NCBI GenBank assembly: GCA_012064415.1
Contig: SSNU01000104.1
Span: 161,654 to 225,653 of the forward strand
Reading direction: 5' to 3'
DNA length: 64,000 bases
From: Gyrodactylus bullatarudis
Taxonomy: Eukaryota > Platyhelminthes > Monogenea > Gyrodactylidea > Gyrodactylidae
Shown here: in pieces, positions 34,210 through 48,303 of the stretch
Position numbering within the stretch: the stretch's first letter is position 1
Layout: the number at the start of each line of letters is the position of its first letter
Program-made: the position numbers and the translations under genes
Notes under the pieces: generated by a model
What the model was told of the DNA's origin: nothing
The model's database searches: none
Seen by the model: the letters and a program-made list of their open reading frames with translations, nothing else

Positions 34210-37008
34210 TTTCATCAATATCAATATAAATTTTCATCCAAATTTGAAAAGTATTATTTTTCGATTTTAAGGTATTATTTTAACACTTTATCGCTAATTT
34301 ACAACAAATATCTTACATGAACTACTTATAAGTTAACAGAATAAAAATTAAAAAAACAAATCAATGTTGTAATTGATCTAAAACATCGAGATTATATCCA
34401 AATTATTATCTCCAAGGCTATTTTTGAGTCTAGCAAATTATTAGACAATGAAAATCATCTCTCTACCTCAAAAATGAGAATTGAGTTCATTGATATGGAT
34501 GAAATAAAATGCTTTTATAAAGTATTATTTTAATACCATATCTTCAAAATAATACATTTTAAGACCTTATAACTTTGAACCCTGATGACAGAGGTGATAG
34601 CTGGTTAAAATAACCATTTAAATACTTTTTTAGGCTCTAATTATTGCTAATAATTTAATTGGCTGCATTACTAATATTTGTATTTCCTTGGAGAGTATTT
34701 TGCAAAGTATGGAAAAAAGTGTTTTGCGAGAGATAATTTGGTATAATCTTCATACTTTGAAGGCTGTTTATTGAACAGCTAATTTACAATTTCTTTCTTG
34801 AGCAATTTTATTAAAAAAAATTATTTTAGGGAATTATATTTTAAGAAATATATCTTATCTACTTTATAGTAAGTACCTAAAATTTTAAATGACTAAAATA
34901 TAAATATCAGACTTGGACTTCCTTTTCCATTACCTTACAAAATTTTTCACAACTAGTTTTCACGCATATTTTTTTCAAAAAAAATTCCTAATTATCATGA
35001 CAGCTAAGCATCATAGATTCGTTTTGTTAACTTTTAAGATCGTGTCATATGATTGCAGATATTTTAAAATTCTTTATGGTTAGTAACCATTTATAACCAA
35101 TATCGAAAGAATTTGACTCATAAATAGGGCGTTCAGAATGCTAGTTTTACTACTTTTAATATGTTCATGAGCAATGTAATCTGATTAAAATGATGTAAAT
35201 CTGTTTTGGTTTCTGAAATATTTTTGCTATTTTTCAACAAAAGCAAATTTTTTGCAATTTTTTTTGCAAATTATATTTATCATCTCGATTTACTGATTAA
35301 TGTAAACACAATACGAAAATACAAATAAAAAGCCTCTCTTTCTTATCAATGATAAAATCATTGTGTAGAAACGAAATCAAATCTCTTAGATAACCTAGTA
35401 TTAAAATTTCGAGCCTGTTGAACCCTGTTATCGTTTTATAGGAACGAAGAAAATTTTTGATTTAACTCGAATATTATTGGACAATCATTTCTAAACCAAT
35501 CAGGGTAGATCATTGATTTTCATATGAATTTTATTGGTCTTGGGTTTTATCGGACATTTTCTTCAGAATCCTAGATTCAACAACACAAAAATATACATAG
35601 TTTCATCAAATATTCCATAGTACAATGCCAATAGATAAATCATTATTGAAGAAGTGACTTTTTAAAGTGGTTAATTTAGGGTTGCTAAAAATTGCTTTTT
35701 TTCAGAATATAAATGCTATTTTTGTGAAATTATTGATATTTTCGGACCGCCCTATTCATGAGGCATTGTATATTTTCGTAGTTTTTTTTCTCATAAATGA
35801 TTACGACTAGTTTCATCAAATACATGTACTAAAACCTGATTCTTGATGAAGATATTTGGCATGATTTAATCTTTGTATCATATAGCTTTATGCTAAAATA
35901 TTTTATTCAGCTCGTATTTGCTGGTTAAAGGGTCGTCCAATTAGGCATCTATCAACATTATCGCTTGAATTCAAATTACCATATCATGGATTAAATCACA
36001 TAAGACGAATAGCCTAAACATAAAATATTTACATTGAATAAATCGTATTGCATAAGAAAACTTAAAAGTTTATTCAAATACACATGTTTTCTCTTGAACA
36101 GTGAGAAAATCAACCTTTTGAGTATACAGTCGTAGGCTAGGGTGACTTTTTTTTCTCCTAACAATTCACGAGAGTATTTACTTTTCTGATAGAATTTAAC
36201 ATTCAAAACATGTTTTGCCCTATGGAACTGTCCATTTTTTCTACACTTTCACACGGACATGATAAAACAACGAAATTTAAAACTTAAGAAACTTATTAAA
36301 TGGCCAAGATGAACCGAATTTCAGTGATTGCGTAGTAAAAATTCATTGAAAATTGAGCGGCGATTTGAAAAATTCTGGAATTTTAAAACTGATTGACATA
36401 ATAGCATTTTCGAGCTTCAATAAAAAATAATGCTTAGAATTGATTTTTCTACCAGAAAAGTTGGTACATAAATGAGGTTAAAATTTAATTCTACCCTAGT
36501 ATGAAATGTGTAAAAATAGTTGAATTTCAAGTATAGATAGATAGGATTTCACCTTTCTCATCCCATTTTCTATGGCCAAGATCTGAACTTGATTCTCTAA
36601 CTTTTCAACACCTCAACAGAGTAAATTTTTATTTATTCTGAAAAAAATTGCAAATATTCGAGAAGAATTTCCGCAAAAGAAAACCCATAGAGAAATAAAT
36701 TAAAATCTTTTGATACGAAGAAGATCGATTTCTTAATTTATTTCAAAACTACAGACTTGTTGAGAGAAATTATGAATATGTAGAAATAAAATTTATTCAT
36801 ATTCTCTTTCAGCCAATGAAATCTCTCAGGTATCATGCACGAGATCATTGGCTAATTCATCGATGAGAAAAACAAGAGTTGGGAAATATTCAACACATTC
36901 CTTTAGCGTTGGACTATCAGTGTGGAGCAGAGAAACCTTATTCTACTCTAGAATTTAATCATTGATTATAGTACATTTTTTGAAAAAGAGAAACGGTTGA
37001 AGAAAACA
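34210..37008. other. Intergenic, no gene seen
   Basis: This AT-rich stretch lies between POMP and the tetraspanin. The longest open frame (minus, 35991-36206) lacks splice sites or recognisable features and is treated as chance. POMP's polyadenylation site is probably near an AATAAA at about 34341. Confidence 0.4.
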
Positions 37009-40000
37009 ATGGCCTGTGATTGCTTCTTTAAATTCATTTTGATCTCTGTCAATGTAATCCTATCAGTGAGTCAAGATTACTTATTTGATTTGCTATGTCA
37101 CACTAATTAATTAATTCTTGTGGGCCAACCTTTACCACCCACAGATGAAAAGTGCAATGTGGCCTATGTATAGTGTTTTCCTCTCCGGACTATAGAATAG
37201 ATAAAAAAATGATCATTTTTGATTTCATTAGTTACCATTGGTAACATTATTAAAAAATATTCTGCATATACTATACGAAGAAAGGAAATACACATTCATT
37301 TAGTGTTGGTAACACAGTGTAAACAAACAGTCTTTTTTTAAATATACTCAAACTCTACTTCTAAAGAAGGAAACACTACCAGAAAAAAGAAAGGCCAAAA
37401 ATCAATTATTCATTTGAAATTTATGAATTAAAAAATACAGCTTCCAGTAAAGACTTTTGGGCTTGCACTTTAAAAATTAAGGGTTTAGTCTGTGAAAAAT
37501 TCACCAATATGTAAGAATATAATTTTTGTCATTTTAGTTATTTGAGTTATCCATGTACATTTAAAGCAAAGTATACTACGAGCATAGCATGTTATGAACT
37601 ATTTGGTTGAACCAAGAGTCAAGTATCCGGATGCTTGTAGTCATTGGCATTAATTTTAGAATAACAGTTTTTTTATTTTCTAATACACTTGAGTCTTGTT
37701 TAAATAATTCCAAACCAGCCAATATCACTTTAAGAATTAAAAAAAACTCATCATTGAGATTAGTTTCGAAGAAATCATTTGAGTGGAAGCAAAGTTTGGT
37801 ATACTGAATGGAGATTTTATCTAGAATCTAGTAAGATCAATGGAGCTAAATCCATGAAAATAAATCTTTGAAATTTATATATTCTTTCTAAAGGCTCTTA
37901 CAATTTTTCTTCTAGATGGTCTTTTTAGCAGTGGCTATATTGGGTGCAATACTGACATGGGGCTCAGGTACAACAGCGATAATTGTGGAACGATATATTA
38001 TACCAATAATGAAACAATTTAATGCATCTACCAATAACCAAGGACTCAGTGTTGATGTTATTGTAAAATTTATCCAAGATTCTTCATGTAAGTTTTCCAA
38101 ACACGTTCAATATAAAGTTGGAACTTTCTCAGTAATTTCCTGAATTAAAAATCAAGAAAAATATTGGATTTTAAAATAAATATTATACATTTTAAATGAA
38201 TAAGGAGATGGTGCCAGGTTCTTATTTACTTGAATTTATGACTTAGATCACACAGCTTATAAGCTATGCTAGAAATAACTTCACTACCAAAATTATTTTA
38301 CAGATTAAAAAAAAATTGAACAAGTATGCCTTATAACGTATCTAAGCTGCTATACGTTGATATCTGTTAACAGGATCAATTGGTTTATAGCATAAATAAG
38401 AATTTTTTCAAATATTTACTTTTATATCTATAATGAGAAAAATTTTACAGGTCTTGATTTAAATTTTATGTTTTTATCATGAAATTTTATGAAGCCTTCT
38501 CTCTTTTTCATATATTTACTAAATTTTTCCAGTATGAATCTAAACTTTTATTCATCTGGTATGTATTATACTGTTAAGATAAGATTCTATTCTGAGTCAA
38601 ACACATAAATTTGTGTGAGGGTATGAAATGGCCTTATATACCTTCGAATACACCATATCATTCCACTATTTTTGAGAAGCTACTTCTGATTTGTCATTCC
38701 ACTATTCTTGTTTCTCTCTTGGTTATTGACTGTAGTTTATAAATTTAAAAAAATACATAGATAGAACTAGGAAATTATCTACAAGAACGATAGATCATCT
38801 TAAGAAGGACAATGGTGTTACTAGACATCTTAGACAGGAAGAAAACGCAACTTTAATTTCAATTTTTTGCATTTTAAACAAAAACCCTGGTGGCGATAGC
38901 ATAGATGTATGGGTGAAAAAAAACTACTCATTAACTTGTATATTCAACTACCTTGTGAGCTTTTTCACTTTTCTCTCCACTTGGGCTATTTATTTGAGTG
39001 TTCTGGGTTTTCTAGATTAAATTTTATCCTGTCTTTCTTTTACTTTTCTTTTATCCGAATGAATTCTTTGTAAATATAATTTTTAAAGTATCGTCACTGA
39101 TGAAGCTCTGAGAAAACCTCAATTTCCTACTCAATCCTAATAAGCTACGTATGATAACCGAAATCAAATGAAAATTTAAGTACATAATCATAAGAGTCTT
39201 TTGTTGTCTTTTCACTTGAGAAATTTTTATCTTTTCATTAACAGTCTTTCTAAGGGAGAAAAAATCAATTTTTCAAATAAAATCTTCTCTAATGTACTCA
39301 CATGTTTCAAATGAGGAAATCTTGTAAAATATTCAAGAAAAATAATTATTATAATTGAAGTTTGATCTGTGTATTGTAGCAATTTGCAACAAGATATTCA
39401 TTCGCACTTTATTGAAAAGTAACAATTCGGTCAGAAGTAAAATTTTTATGTTCAATCTTCATTCATTTAAGAAGCACTTGACTCTAGTTTTTATTCTACT
39501 TCACTTGATAAAAATGAATTTATTGATTAGATTTATTGATTAAAACAATGAGTGATGTTGAAAGTGACTCCAGAATATTTCCCACACAAAAAATTTATCC
39601 CATGTATGAGTTTTTAATTTGGCGCTTATTCTATGGCTACAGTAGACATTTTCTAGAATGCATATATGCCCTTGCGTAATATGTATAAATATTTTATTCT
39701 GTTAGAACAACTTTTTCTTACCGAGGGTTTTTTTTCTAAACTTTTGGGATAAAAATTAACTGCGTTTCATTAGCAGATAATATTAGATCTATAGATGAGA
39801 AAAAGACTGTTCGGTAAATATTCGATATATCCAATATCATGGATAAAATACTTGAGCGTTTATTAAAATTACATAAATTTCTTTCTGGTAAACAAGGTAT
39901 AGCATACAAATACGCCAGAATCGTTTTCCATTTTGTTATAACGATGATGTAAAGTCAGATAAGAACTGATGAAAATGAATACCTTAAAATCGATGAGCTA

Positions 40001-43000
40001 AGTATGACATCAAAAATTAAACACATTGAATTACCTTATATGTTTAGAATCTAAAAACGGCTAGAAAGAACAAACGATTAAAATATTAAAGAAAAACTGC
40101 TTTCAATTCATGTGATCTTTGTGTATGAAACTTGAGATCAATCGAATCATTAGAAAATAAAACCAATCATTTTTTGGAATTTATTCAAACTAAGATCATG
40201 AATTTCGTAAAAGAGGTTAAACATCGGTTCTTATGGTAAATAAAAATTGAGAGTTTTGAAGAAGTACAAAGCGTGCTATGAATTACCAAATTTTAAAGGA
40301 TTATTCTCTAAGATCAGCACCGTTTAGTCCCAAGATCAGATCCAAATAACCGTGATAACATAAATTTCTTTAATTCATAAGGATACATTTTATCTATGAA
40401 GAATAGTATGAACTTCAAATATTTCGCTAAAATTTTGAATTTTGAGGTAACTAAAATTCTAATAATTACAGGAGTATAGTATTTCGCTTATCCAAGCTTT
40501 CAAATATTAACTGTTAAAAATACAAAGCTACTAAATGTCAGTTGTTCATAATTGATAGTTGCAATTGAGTCGATCTGAGAACCATAATTAAAAAATAAGA
40601 AATTTAAATGAAACTTGGAGTGAGTAGATTAGAGTATTAAAGAGTCTGAATAATATTTAGTGAATATGAAAAGATTTGATAAATTTGAATGAATTTTCCC
40701 TTTCTATCTACTACATACAAAAAAAAGAATGATTCACTGGTGGAAGCTTGTCTGTGAAAAATGCATTTTTACAGCATTTAACTCCTACAGTTGAGAAGAT
40801 TATGTTATTATTTTTTCCTAAGTGATATATTATACATAAAAACTATTTATAATTGCCATATATAGAATGAGTAATTTTTACTATTTTAGCCTAGAGTTAA
40901 TTACTTTACAAGGTTAGAAAAAATATGTCAATCACCATCAGAGTTTCAGGAATAGTTGTAGAATAAATCAAAACCCAACTGGCTTTAATACTTATCTTAT
41001 AATAAGAGGTTGATAAGTATGACTGAAATGAAACGTTATTAATTTTCCTTTAATCTAAGAGTTGAGAATTTTCTAAAATGAAATGAGATTTGAACACAGT
41101 ATGTAATAATTAATAGGAAATTTGATGAGAAAAATTCAATTTCTTTTCACAAATATTTTAGGTGTTATTGGAAGCCTCCAAAGCATAGACACCCTTTCAA
41201 AAGTATCAAAAAACTTTACTGAATCAAAACTGAGCAAGAACAATTTTATTTATATTAAACTTGAAAAATCATTTAAGTCCATTCCTAATATGGTTGATAT
41301 ATTTTGCTCCAGATTCAATTGGATTAACGTTATTCATTATTGGACTGATCCTATTCGTAATCTGCTTCCTAGGATGCATTGGAGCCTGCTACAAGGTTAA
41401 AGTCCTTTTGATTATTGTGAGTTAACGCTTTGAGATGAGGCTGAAAGTATTTCTAATTTTTTTTTGCCTTTAGTACATTGTGTTCATGTTCATCTTGCTG
41501 GCTGCAGAAATTATATTTGTCATAATTTATTTCACAAATAAACCCCTTGTAAGTCGAGATAGTTTGAAAGAAATATTAAAATTCTAATAATATTTTTTTT
41601 TCAACATCAATTAAAGCTATTGGAAGAGTTGAGGAAGCAACTCGAAATACAAATTGTAGGCTACGTCAGCTTGTCCGATTCTAAATTGCCCAGTGTCCTT
41701 TTTAATCTTATACAGGCACCGGTAAGTGATTTCTTTTTTTCATACGTCTTTTAGAATAAATTATGACTAATATTTGCTACAAAAGAGTATAAGTTTTGTT
41801 TTTTAAACTCTTGTAATTGTTGCATGAGGGCACAAGAATCTTTTTGCAATCTTTTTCCAAATCCTAGTATTTTTCAAGGATTCAATAGGTTTCAGCTCCT
41901 TGATTTCGAAGCGACAATTAGGATGGTATTTCAATTTGTTCATTTTTTTACCAATTTTCTGAATCACCTCTGAAATTTTCAAGCAACAAATTACGCAGAT
42001 GGAGAATATTAAAAGTGTTTCACAAATCAGTTTGCTTTCAACATCAATGAAAATGGTATTTTGATTTATGCAGGGAAAGATGAAATGGTAGGAAAAATAT
42101 GCAGATAGAGAATTTTATAATGTGGTCTTGATTTGAAAAGTTTGCTATGTAAAGGGCGCACAATTTTATTCTTTTTAAAAATATTCTTTCGAAAAATGAA
42201 AGAGAAATTGAACGAAATCGCATTTTATTTACAAAAAAAAAGATTTAAAAAGCCGGTTTTTGGTTATTTTTGTGAAGTATTCCCTAGTTTTCACAGCAGA
42301 TTCATAAATTTCAGCCATTTTTACACATTTCTATATGAGGAAAATCTTTTGTGCTAGCTTCAAAATGAGTTTGGAATTTTTCACTTGAAAAAATTGAAAT
42401 TTGAAAGATACTATTGAGCATAAGTTCCAAATCAGAAGAGGTAGCTCAAAAGTTTGAGGCAATGAGTTTTAGAGAACTATTTGCAGATTGTTTCTGACTT
42501 TTTAGAGTTGTAATGTGACCGATAATAAAGCAAAAATAAGACCTTAAATTCGATAAATCAGAAATTCGAATATTTCTCGAAATCTGAACGCCAGACTGGG
42601 TTATTCAAGCTTTTTTAACTAGAATAAAATTATCGAATCAGGATGAGGAGAGAGGCCTAAAATAGATTATTGAAATTCAAAAAGAGGATCGCTCATATCA
42701 ATATTCTCTTGTTTATGCGAAAGAATATTTTATGCTTTATCTTCAAAAATATTCCTTAATATTCTTTTAAAAGTTTTAAATCTTCGGACCCTGTGGTCCT
42801 AGAATAATGGAAGTTAGCTCAAACGTTTTCTGATTGGTCCAAATTTTCAGGGAAGAAATAAGCTTTTTTATGCTTTTTGGGCGCCCTGGAACTAGGGAAT
42901 ATTGAATGTGTTTCTCTTATATATTAATTCAACCAATAAAATTGTGACACAAAAATTCTTGACATTTACAATTTTTGTTTGAATTTATTCGTACTATCTT

Positions 43001-44682
43001 TACTTAGAAAAATAATTTTTTAAATCGATTTTGAAGCATTAAATTAATTCGATATAAACATTTCTTATCATCATGAGACAAAAAATTTGAATTTTACGAT
43101 AGAGGTTGGGAGAAACTCGTCATTCCCAAGAAAAAGTTACACTTTTAAATCTTGGATCATTTTCCTCAGTGATAACCGAAATATTGAAATGGTTCAATGA
43201 CGGATTTCAGTGAGCTTCTTCGGGTGAACTCGAATTCTTCGTCTAATGATGATTCGAAATGTACTATAATTTGTGAATATTATTCGATTGTAGATTTTGT
43301 ATTTTATAAAATCAATCACTATAGAAACTATTGAGAATGTTAATTAAATCTCTTTTCAGCTTTCATGTTGTGGAATTGAGAATTATCGTGACTTTGACAA
43401 GGCCACCAATTTCCAGAGAACTCAGACCTATCAAGGGAACACTTATAGTAATTGATTCTCTTAATATTTCCCTTTTTTGATTAGCTTTAATTGCACCAAT
43501 TACCTGCTGCAAGATGAATTCAAACTACGAGAGAACAGATACATCATGTCCCGGAACAATGACTGATGTTAACAGCAATATAAATTCAGGCTGCCTACAG
43601 GCAATTGCTACCATGACTGCTGGGATAGCAAATCCATTCTTTTATGCCTGTATCGGAATTATTTTGTTTCAAGTAAGAATAAATCTCCTTACTTCAATAT
43701 TGTTATGGACTAGGCTATGGTTATTGGGCAAGTAAGAAGAGTAGACGTATTGGGCTGGGACTTTATTAAGTTAGGCGAACCATAATACCTGGCTCATAAA
43801 CAACAGATTAATAATACAAATCACAGGTCTTTTAAAGGATATGCTTGGCATATATTCAAACACCAAGACAAATATCATTAGTCGAAACTAAACTAATATA
43901 TATATGTTACCGGTAATCTTGTTACTCTTGATAGTCTCAAGACTTCCTGGCAAATCGGTTAAACTTGTTACTAGTAACAAGTTTAACTGATAATAACTAA
44001 TTTTTTGACTTTCAGAATTCAGAAAGAAAAATCACTCAGTTTATTCATAACATTCCTAGGATTTTTACAAAATTTGATACCAGTAGAAATGAAAACTATA
44101 CCCGTGTGGTATTATCTAGAATAATAACCTCAAACTTCATATTCATTTTCAATCCATACTGAAATCCAGTTAAACTTGTTACTAGTAACAAGATTCCCGG
44201 GATTTTTGGGACTATCAGATAATCTTGAAACCGAGTAACAAGTTTAACTGGCTTTCAGTTAATCTTGTTACTAGTAACAAGTTTGCCAGGGAGTCTTGAG
44301 ACTATCAAGAGTAACAAGATTACCGGTAACATATATAAAAATATTGCATACAACATTTTGAGAATTTTAATTAAGCAACTGAGGACATTAGTATCTGTAA
44401 AACGATAATAGATTTCGAGTTATTCGCTTTTCCTGAAGGTCAACGAAATGATGAATTACAGATCATCATCATCATCATCATCATGATATGACCTTTTCCT
44501 CTTCTTCTCTAAATTTTCTCTATAATAACTATTCTTTATTTTATTTTAGCTTCTGTTGACAGTTTGTGCAATTCTTTTGATATCGTGTTGTTCATCCTCA
44601 GTGAGTAACGGTTTGAGATTCTTTTGAATATTTTCAGTGATTCATGCCCTCTTAATTTCAGCGAAAAATAAATGATGCTTGA
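37009..44682 (+). CDS. Tetraspanin, nine exons
   Basis: Exons: 37009-37065, 37916-38087, 41313-41416, 41474-41548, 41617-41721, 43360-43447, 43485-43672, 44550-44600 and 44662-44682. All phases agree; the product is about 286 residues. The N-terminus is MACDCFFKFILISVNVILS, with juxtamembrane cysteines for palmitoylation. TM1 continues MVFLAVAILGAILTWGSG. TM2 is IGLTLFIIGLILFVICFLGC followed by IGACYK, the conserved cytoplasmic loop signature. TM3 is IYIVFMFILLAAEIIFVIIY. The large extracellular loop has the hallmark CCG (LSCCGIENYRDFD), then ITCCKM, DTSCPG and NSGC, enough for three disulphides. TM4 spans the last exons (ANPFFYACIGIILFQ + LLLTVCAILLISCC), and the tail is RKINDA. Tetraspanins organise membrane microdomains. 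Introns range from 37 nt to 3.2 kb. Confidence 0.93.
43899..44338. repeat. Inverted-repeat (foldback) element in tetraspanin intron 7
   Basis: The left arm (43899-43990) starts atatatgttaccggtaatct and passes through gttactcttgatagtctcaa. The right arm (44250-44338) is its inverse, ending agattaccggtaacatatat. Inside each arm, and once more at 44170-44192, lies the near-perfect palindrome cttgttactagtaacaag. About 170 bp of unrelated sequence separates the arms. There is no coding content; this is a non-autonomous element. Confidence 0.85.
44461..44484. repeat. ATC trinucleotide microsatellite
   Basis: About eight uninterrupted ATC units, in the same tetraspanin intron, just after the foldback element. 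Confidence 0.9.
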
Positions 44683-44782
44683 AAATGGATAACAGACCAG
44701 CTAATTCAAGACTATTTCGAGAATCATTGTTCAAAACTAATACATACTTTGATCATTGTTAATATAAAAATATGAATTGTAA

Positions 44783-44788
44783 AATAAA
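44783..44788 (+). terminator. Polyadenylation signal of the tetraspanin
   Basis: AATAAA 100 bases after the stop codon in AT-rich sequence. It is the first such hexamer well clear of the stop, so it is a plausible 3' end. Confidence 0.45.
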
Positions 44789-47700
44789 ATGAATTTCTAT
44801 CTTGAGAGACAAAATGTATCAAAGCATGTATTATTTAAATCATAGTTGTTATAACTGCTATGTCATAATTTTCTTAATCCCAAAAGTTTAAAGAAAAGTA
44901 TCAATGATCCCAAATAAAATGGAAATAAAGGATGTATTTTTTTACAAAATATTTTATACATATATATCATTTGTATACTTGCAAGTAAATTATATATATT
45001 ACCGAGGATAATTTAATAGTAATTCACAGTAGTATTGCTATTTTTTATATAGTGAAATTATCGTTATACTTGTGAGTATAATGAATATTTATAAAAATAT
45101 ATTACAAACTATATTCTGCAGTGGACGGTGTATTTCTAGACATATTTTTTGCCACCATTAGTTATCTACAGTTAGCTTGGAAGATTGGTCATTTTAAATG
45201 ACTCATTTATCTAAATAAAATCACCATATGCTAATCCTTGAAACCTCAACTAAAAACTTATTTGAAGATTTATATTTTTTCAAACCAAAGCTATTTATGA
45301 TACCTTTCCATGATTCAAAACTGATTTAATTGTTGACAATGAAATGAAATTAAGAAAAAGTATGTTATGATAAAGTATTTATTTAGCATCTTGAAAGTTG
45401 AAATTTGAATTATGAACCAAACTTACGATTACGATAAATTTGCTTGTTCATTAGTGTAAATACAGTAATCCTTCATTTTGATTTTCAAGAAATTTTCATG
45501 TTCTGATATACAAAAATCCCATTTTCCCCAGAATCATCTAAATTCATCAAATTTCCTAGGAATTTCTTTCAATACTTTCAAAAAAATACTCAGATTTTAC
45601 TACAAGTCTTATTGTTTTTAGACATTAAACCTACTAGCTAAGTGTTGTCACTGGTTATTACTATATCCTTGTGAATCTAACTTGATGGAGATTGTCTTTT
45701 CACACCTAGATGTTAGAGTTCGGATAAGCAAGTGTCAATTCCGTGAGAGACTCAAATAATATTCAACTCACGGTGGCAGATGTATACGTGTTTCATCCTT
45801 ATTAGGACGCTTATTCACAAGTCTTATTTTTATTCAAAATCTTGCAAAAAACTATTCATAAATCTTAATTTTGTCCTCTCTAAAATTCATTGTAAAAATC
45901 TTGGCGCGTGTTGAAAAATTTTCATGTCATGTATGTCAGAACAAACTCGAAAACGTATGGTTTTATAGGAAAAAATGCTTAGTTTTCGATAATCTTCAGA
46001 GATTAAGGCTGGGAAAAGTTGAAAAATTCGGCCTACTTTGATATAGAGCTAATATTAGCAGGGAACAATCAATTGGAAAAAGCTCAAGACTTTGAACGCC
46101 AAGTTTTACAAACATTCCTCCTATTATTAATAATTATTATTAGGGCCTCAAAAAGTCATAAAAGTTATATTTAGGTCTGTGAATCTACAGGTTCTAAAAT
46201 CGTCAAAAATCTAAGAAAAAACTTGATAATACACAAGGGTTCAAAGTTTTAAAGTCATATTAGGTCATATTTCTAATTATAAACGCTTAAAATATGCCCT
46301 GTTTTTATCAATCATGATTCATCAAAAACCGCTTGTAACAAACAATGGAATTTATTTTCTTAAATCTGATCGGTTGTTAGCTTCACAACAGCTTCACTTA
46401 CTCCTCACACACAGCAATACATAATACCTACTACATAAATGCAATGCATATTATGCATACCTCCTTTTCGACCAATCAGATTTAAGTACGAAATATTAGA
46501 GGAATTTAATGCGTGCCATTTTGAAATTCAACGAAAATGGTCAAGAATTTTCTGATGAATTAATTGATACTAATGATAACTCGAAAGTGAAAACTCAAAT
46601 AAATTAGCTACGATTTGATGTATCTCTCACCTTAATTCGAGCGGTAGTGTATAGAATAGCTATTACTAAATTATTAAATGTGTTATTCATTAGTTCTCAT
46701 ATGTAAATGGCCGATAAATAACTCTCTCTAAAATTATATGCATCTTCATAAGCATGAACAGTCAACCCCCCATAATACTGAATTTTCCTACCATTACATG
46801 TTATTATATACATTTCTGTAGGAATAGATCAAAAATATATATACAACTTTATCGGAGTTTCTCAAAAGAGGGTGGCCATTGAGTTTCGGTTCTGACTGTA
46901 ATATGACCATAACTGAGTGTGGGATTAAAAGGGGTAAAAATATACAAGAACGAAATGATTTTTTAAATTCTAAGCAACTTTTTCAGAAAGAGCATAAAAT
47001 TTTGATCGAAGAAAATATCTAAAAAGCTCTTTTTCTTGAAAGATATGAGCGTTTGAAGTTAAAATTTATGGAGAAAATTGACTCCAAAATCACAAAATTT
47101 TCGACAAAAAATTTTTTGTTTTGGGCGACACTCAAAGTATCATTAGATAGGAAATTTAATTGTGATTCTAATAATGCCTAATTAGTTAATTGGATTTTTT
47201 ATTTTAATAAAAATTTAATTGTTTGAAATTATTTATTTTTTTTAATTCTCAAATTCGGTTTTTTCAATATATCTCGAAAATCAGACACAATCTAGAGAAT
47301 ATAATTACAAATCTGAAATCAGCACAAAATTTCGATCCAGAAAATGTTTGGATCAAGATCCTATCGCAAAATTTTTCTGAAAGTGTCCTAGTGTGTAATT
47401 AAAAAATCGAATTTCAACTCCCAAACGATAATGTGACTATGCATAAGATCAGATTCAATTGAATTAATTTTTTTGTCTTATCCTGATCCTGAAAAAAACT
47501 CTTTCGATCAGCCTCCAACTTTCAAATCAATAAAAATTTTCTAGCTCAAAGTTCGAAAAAAAGGGAATTTGAAAGATGACCATATTTTTTCAAAAAAATA
47601 ATTTTTTTCTTCAAATGGTAACAGTGGGCAACATGAGTAGGATTCCAAAAAATCTTTGAAAATTTCTTGATGAAAATATCGAGACTTCTGTAAAAATCAT

Positions 47701-48303
47701 AGTTTCCCAACTTCATATCAATTTAGCTTTAGTTCAAGTCTCATGAAATCATAAATAATGTCATAACTCCTTGAGAAATACATATTTATTTTATTACATC
47801 TTTCAATAATAATAGTCTCTCTTTAGATTGTTCTCTCTTCAATTTTCGAATTTAAAATAACATGTACTTTCATCGATAATTTTAAATTTGCACACTTGGG
47901 TTTCTTTACAACTGGGAATAGGGAGAGAATAGGAAGGAGGGATTCTCTTATCAAAAGATTTTCTCTTGTAACTTCAAAAATTTACCAAAGAGGACATTTG
48001 TTATCCAAAAAAAGGGGCGTCAATCTTGTATTGGATTTCTTGTCAATCTAAATTAATTAATAAACTTGCTTGGAAGAAATACAAGGGAACTCCTCTTGCC
48101 TCATATTTCTGGGCATTTATTCAAATGTATTTAAAATAGTCACTAGTAGTCATTACCTACTTGGCTTCAATCTCAATCAGGGTGCTGTATTATTTTCAAA
48201 TTCATAATTGGTATTGAGTACTGTCTGACGAAAATCCAAGCTCAGTCCGGTATCATGATTTTATCTGGATAACATGTACAATGATGATAAATTGAAAGGC
48301 TTT
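44789..48303. other. Gene-poor stretch with repeat remnants
   Basis: No gene is seen. Contents that I can name: an inverted-repeat arm near 45.62-45.66 kb, a decayed hammerhead-like piece near 45.78-45.83 kb, and a family A right arm at about 47.40-47.74 kb (tgtaaaaatcatagtttccc then aacttcatatcaa). A repeat-like block begins near 46.86 kb. Confidence 0.4.
45776..45826 (-). ncRNA. Decayed hammerhead-ribozyme-like sequence
   Basis: On the minus strand: gtgaataagcgtcc, a loop taataa, ggatgaaacacgtataca. It lines up with the better copy at 57.8 kb: CTGANGAG is degraded to GTGAATAAG, while the stem II positions and GAAA are kept. The nearby 'caccgtgag' is also shared with the 57.7-kb region. It is probably inactive. 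Confidence 0.35.
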
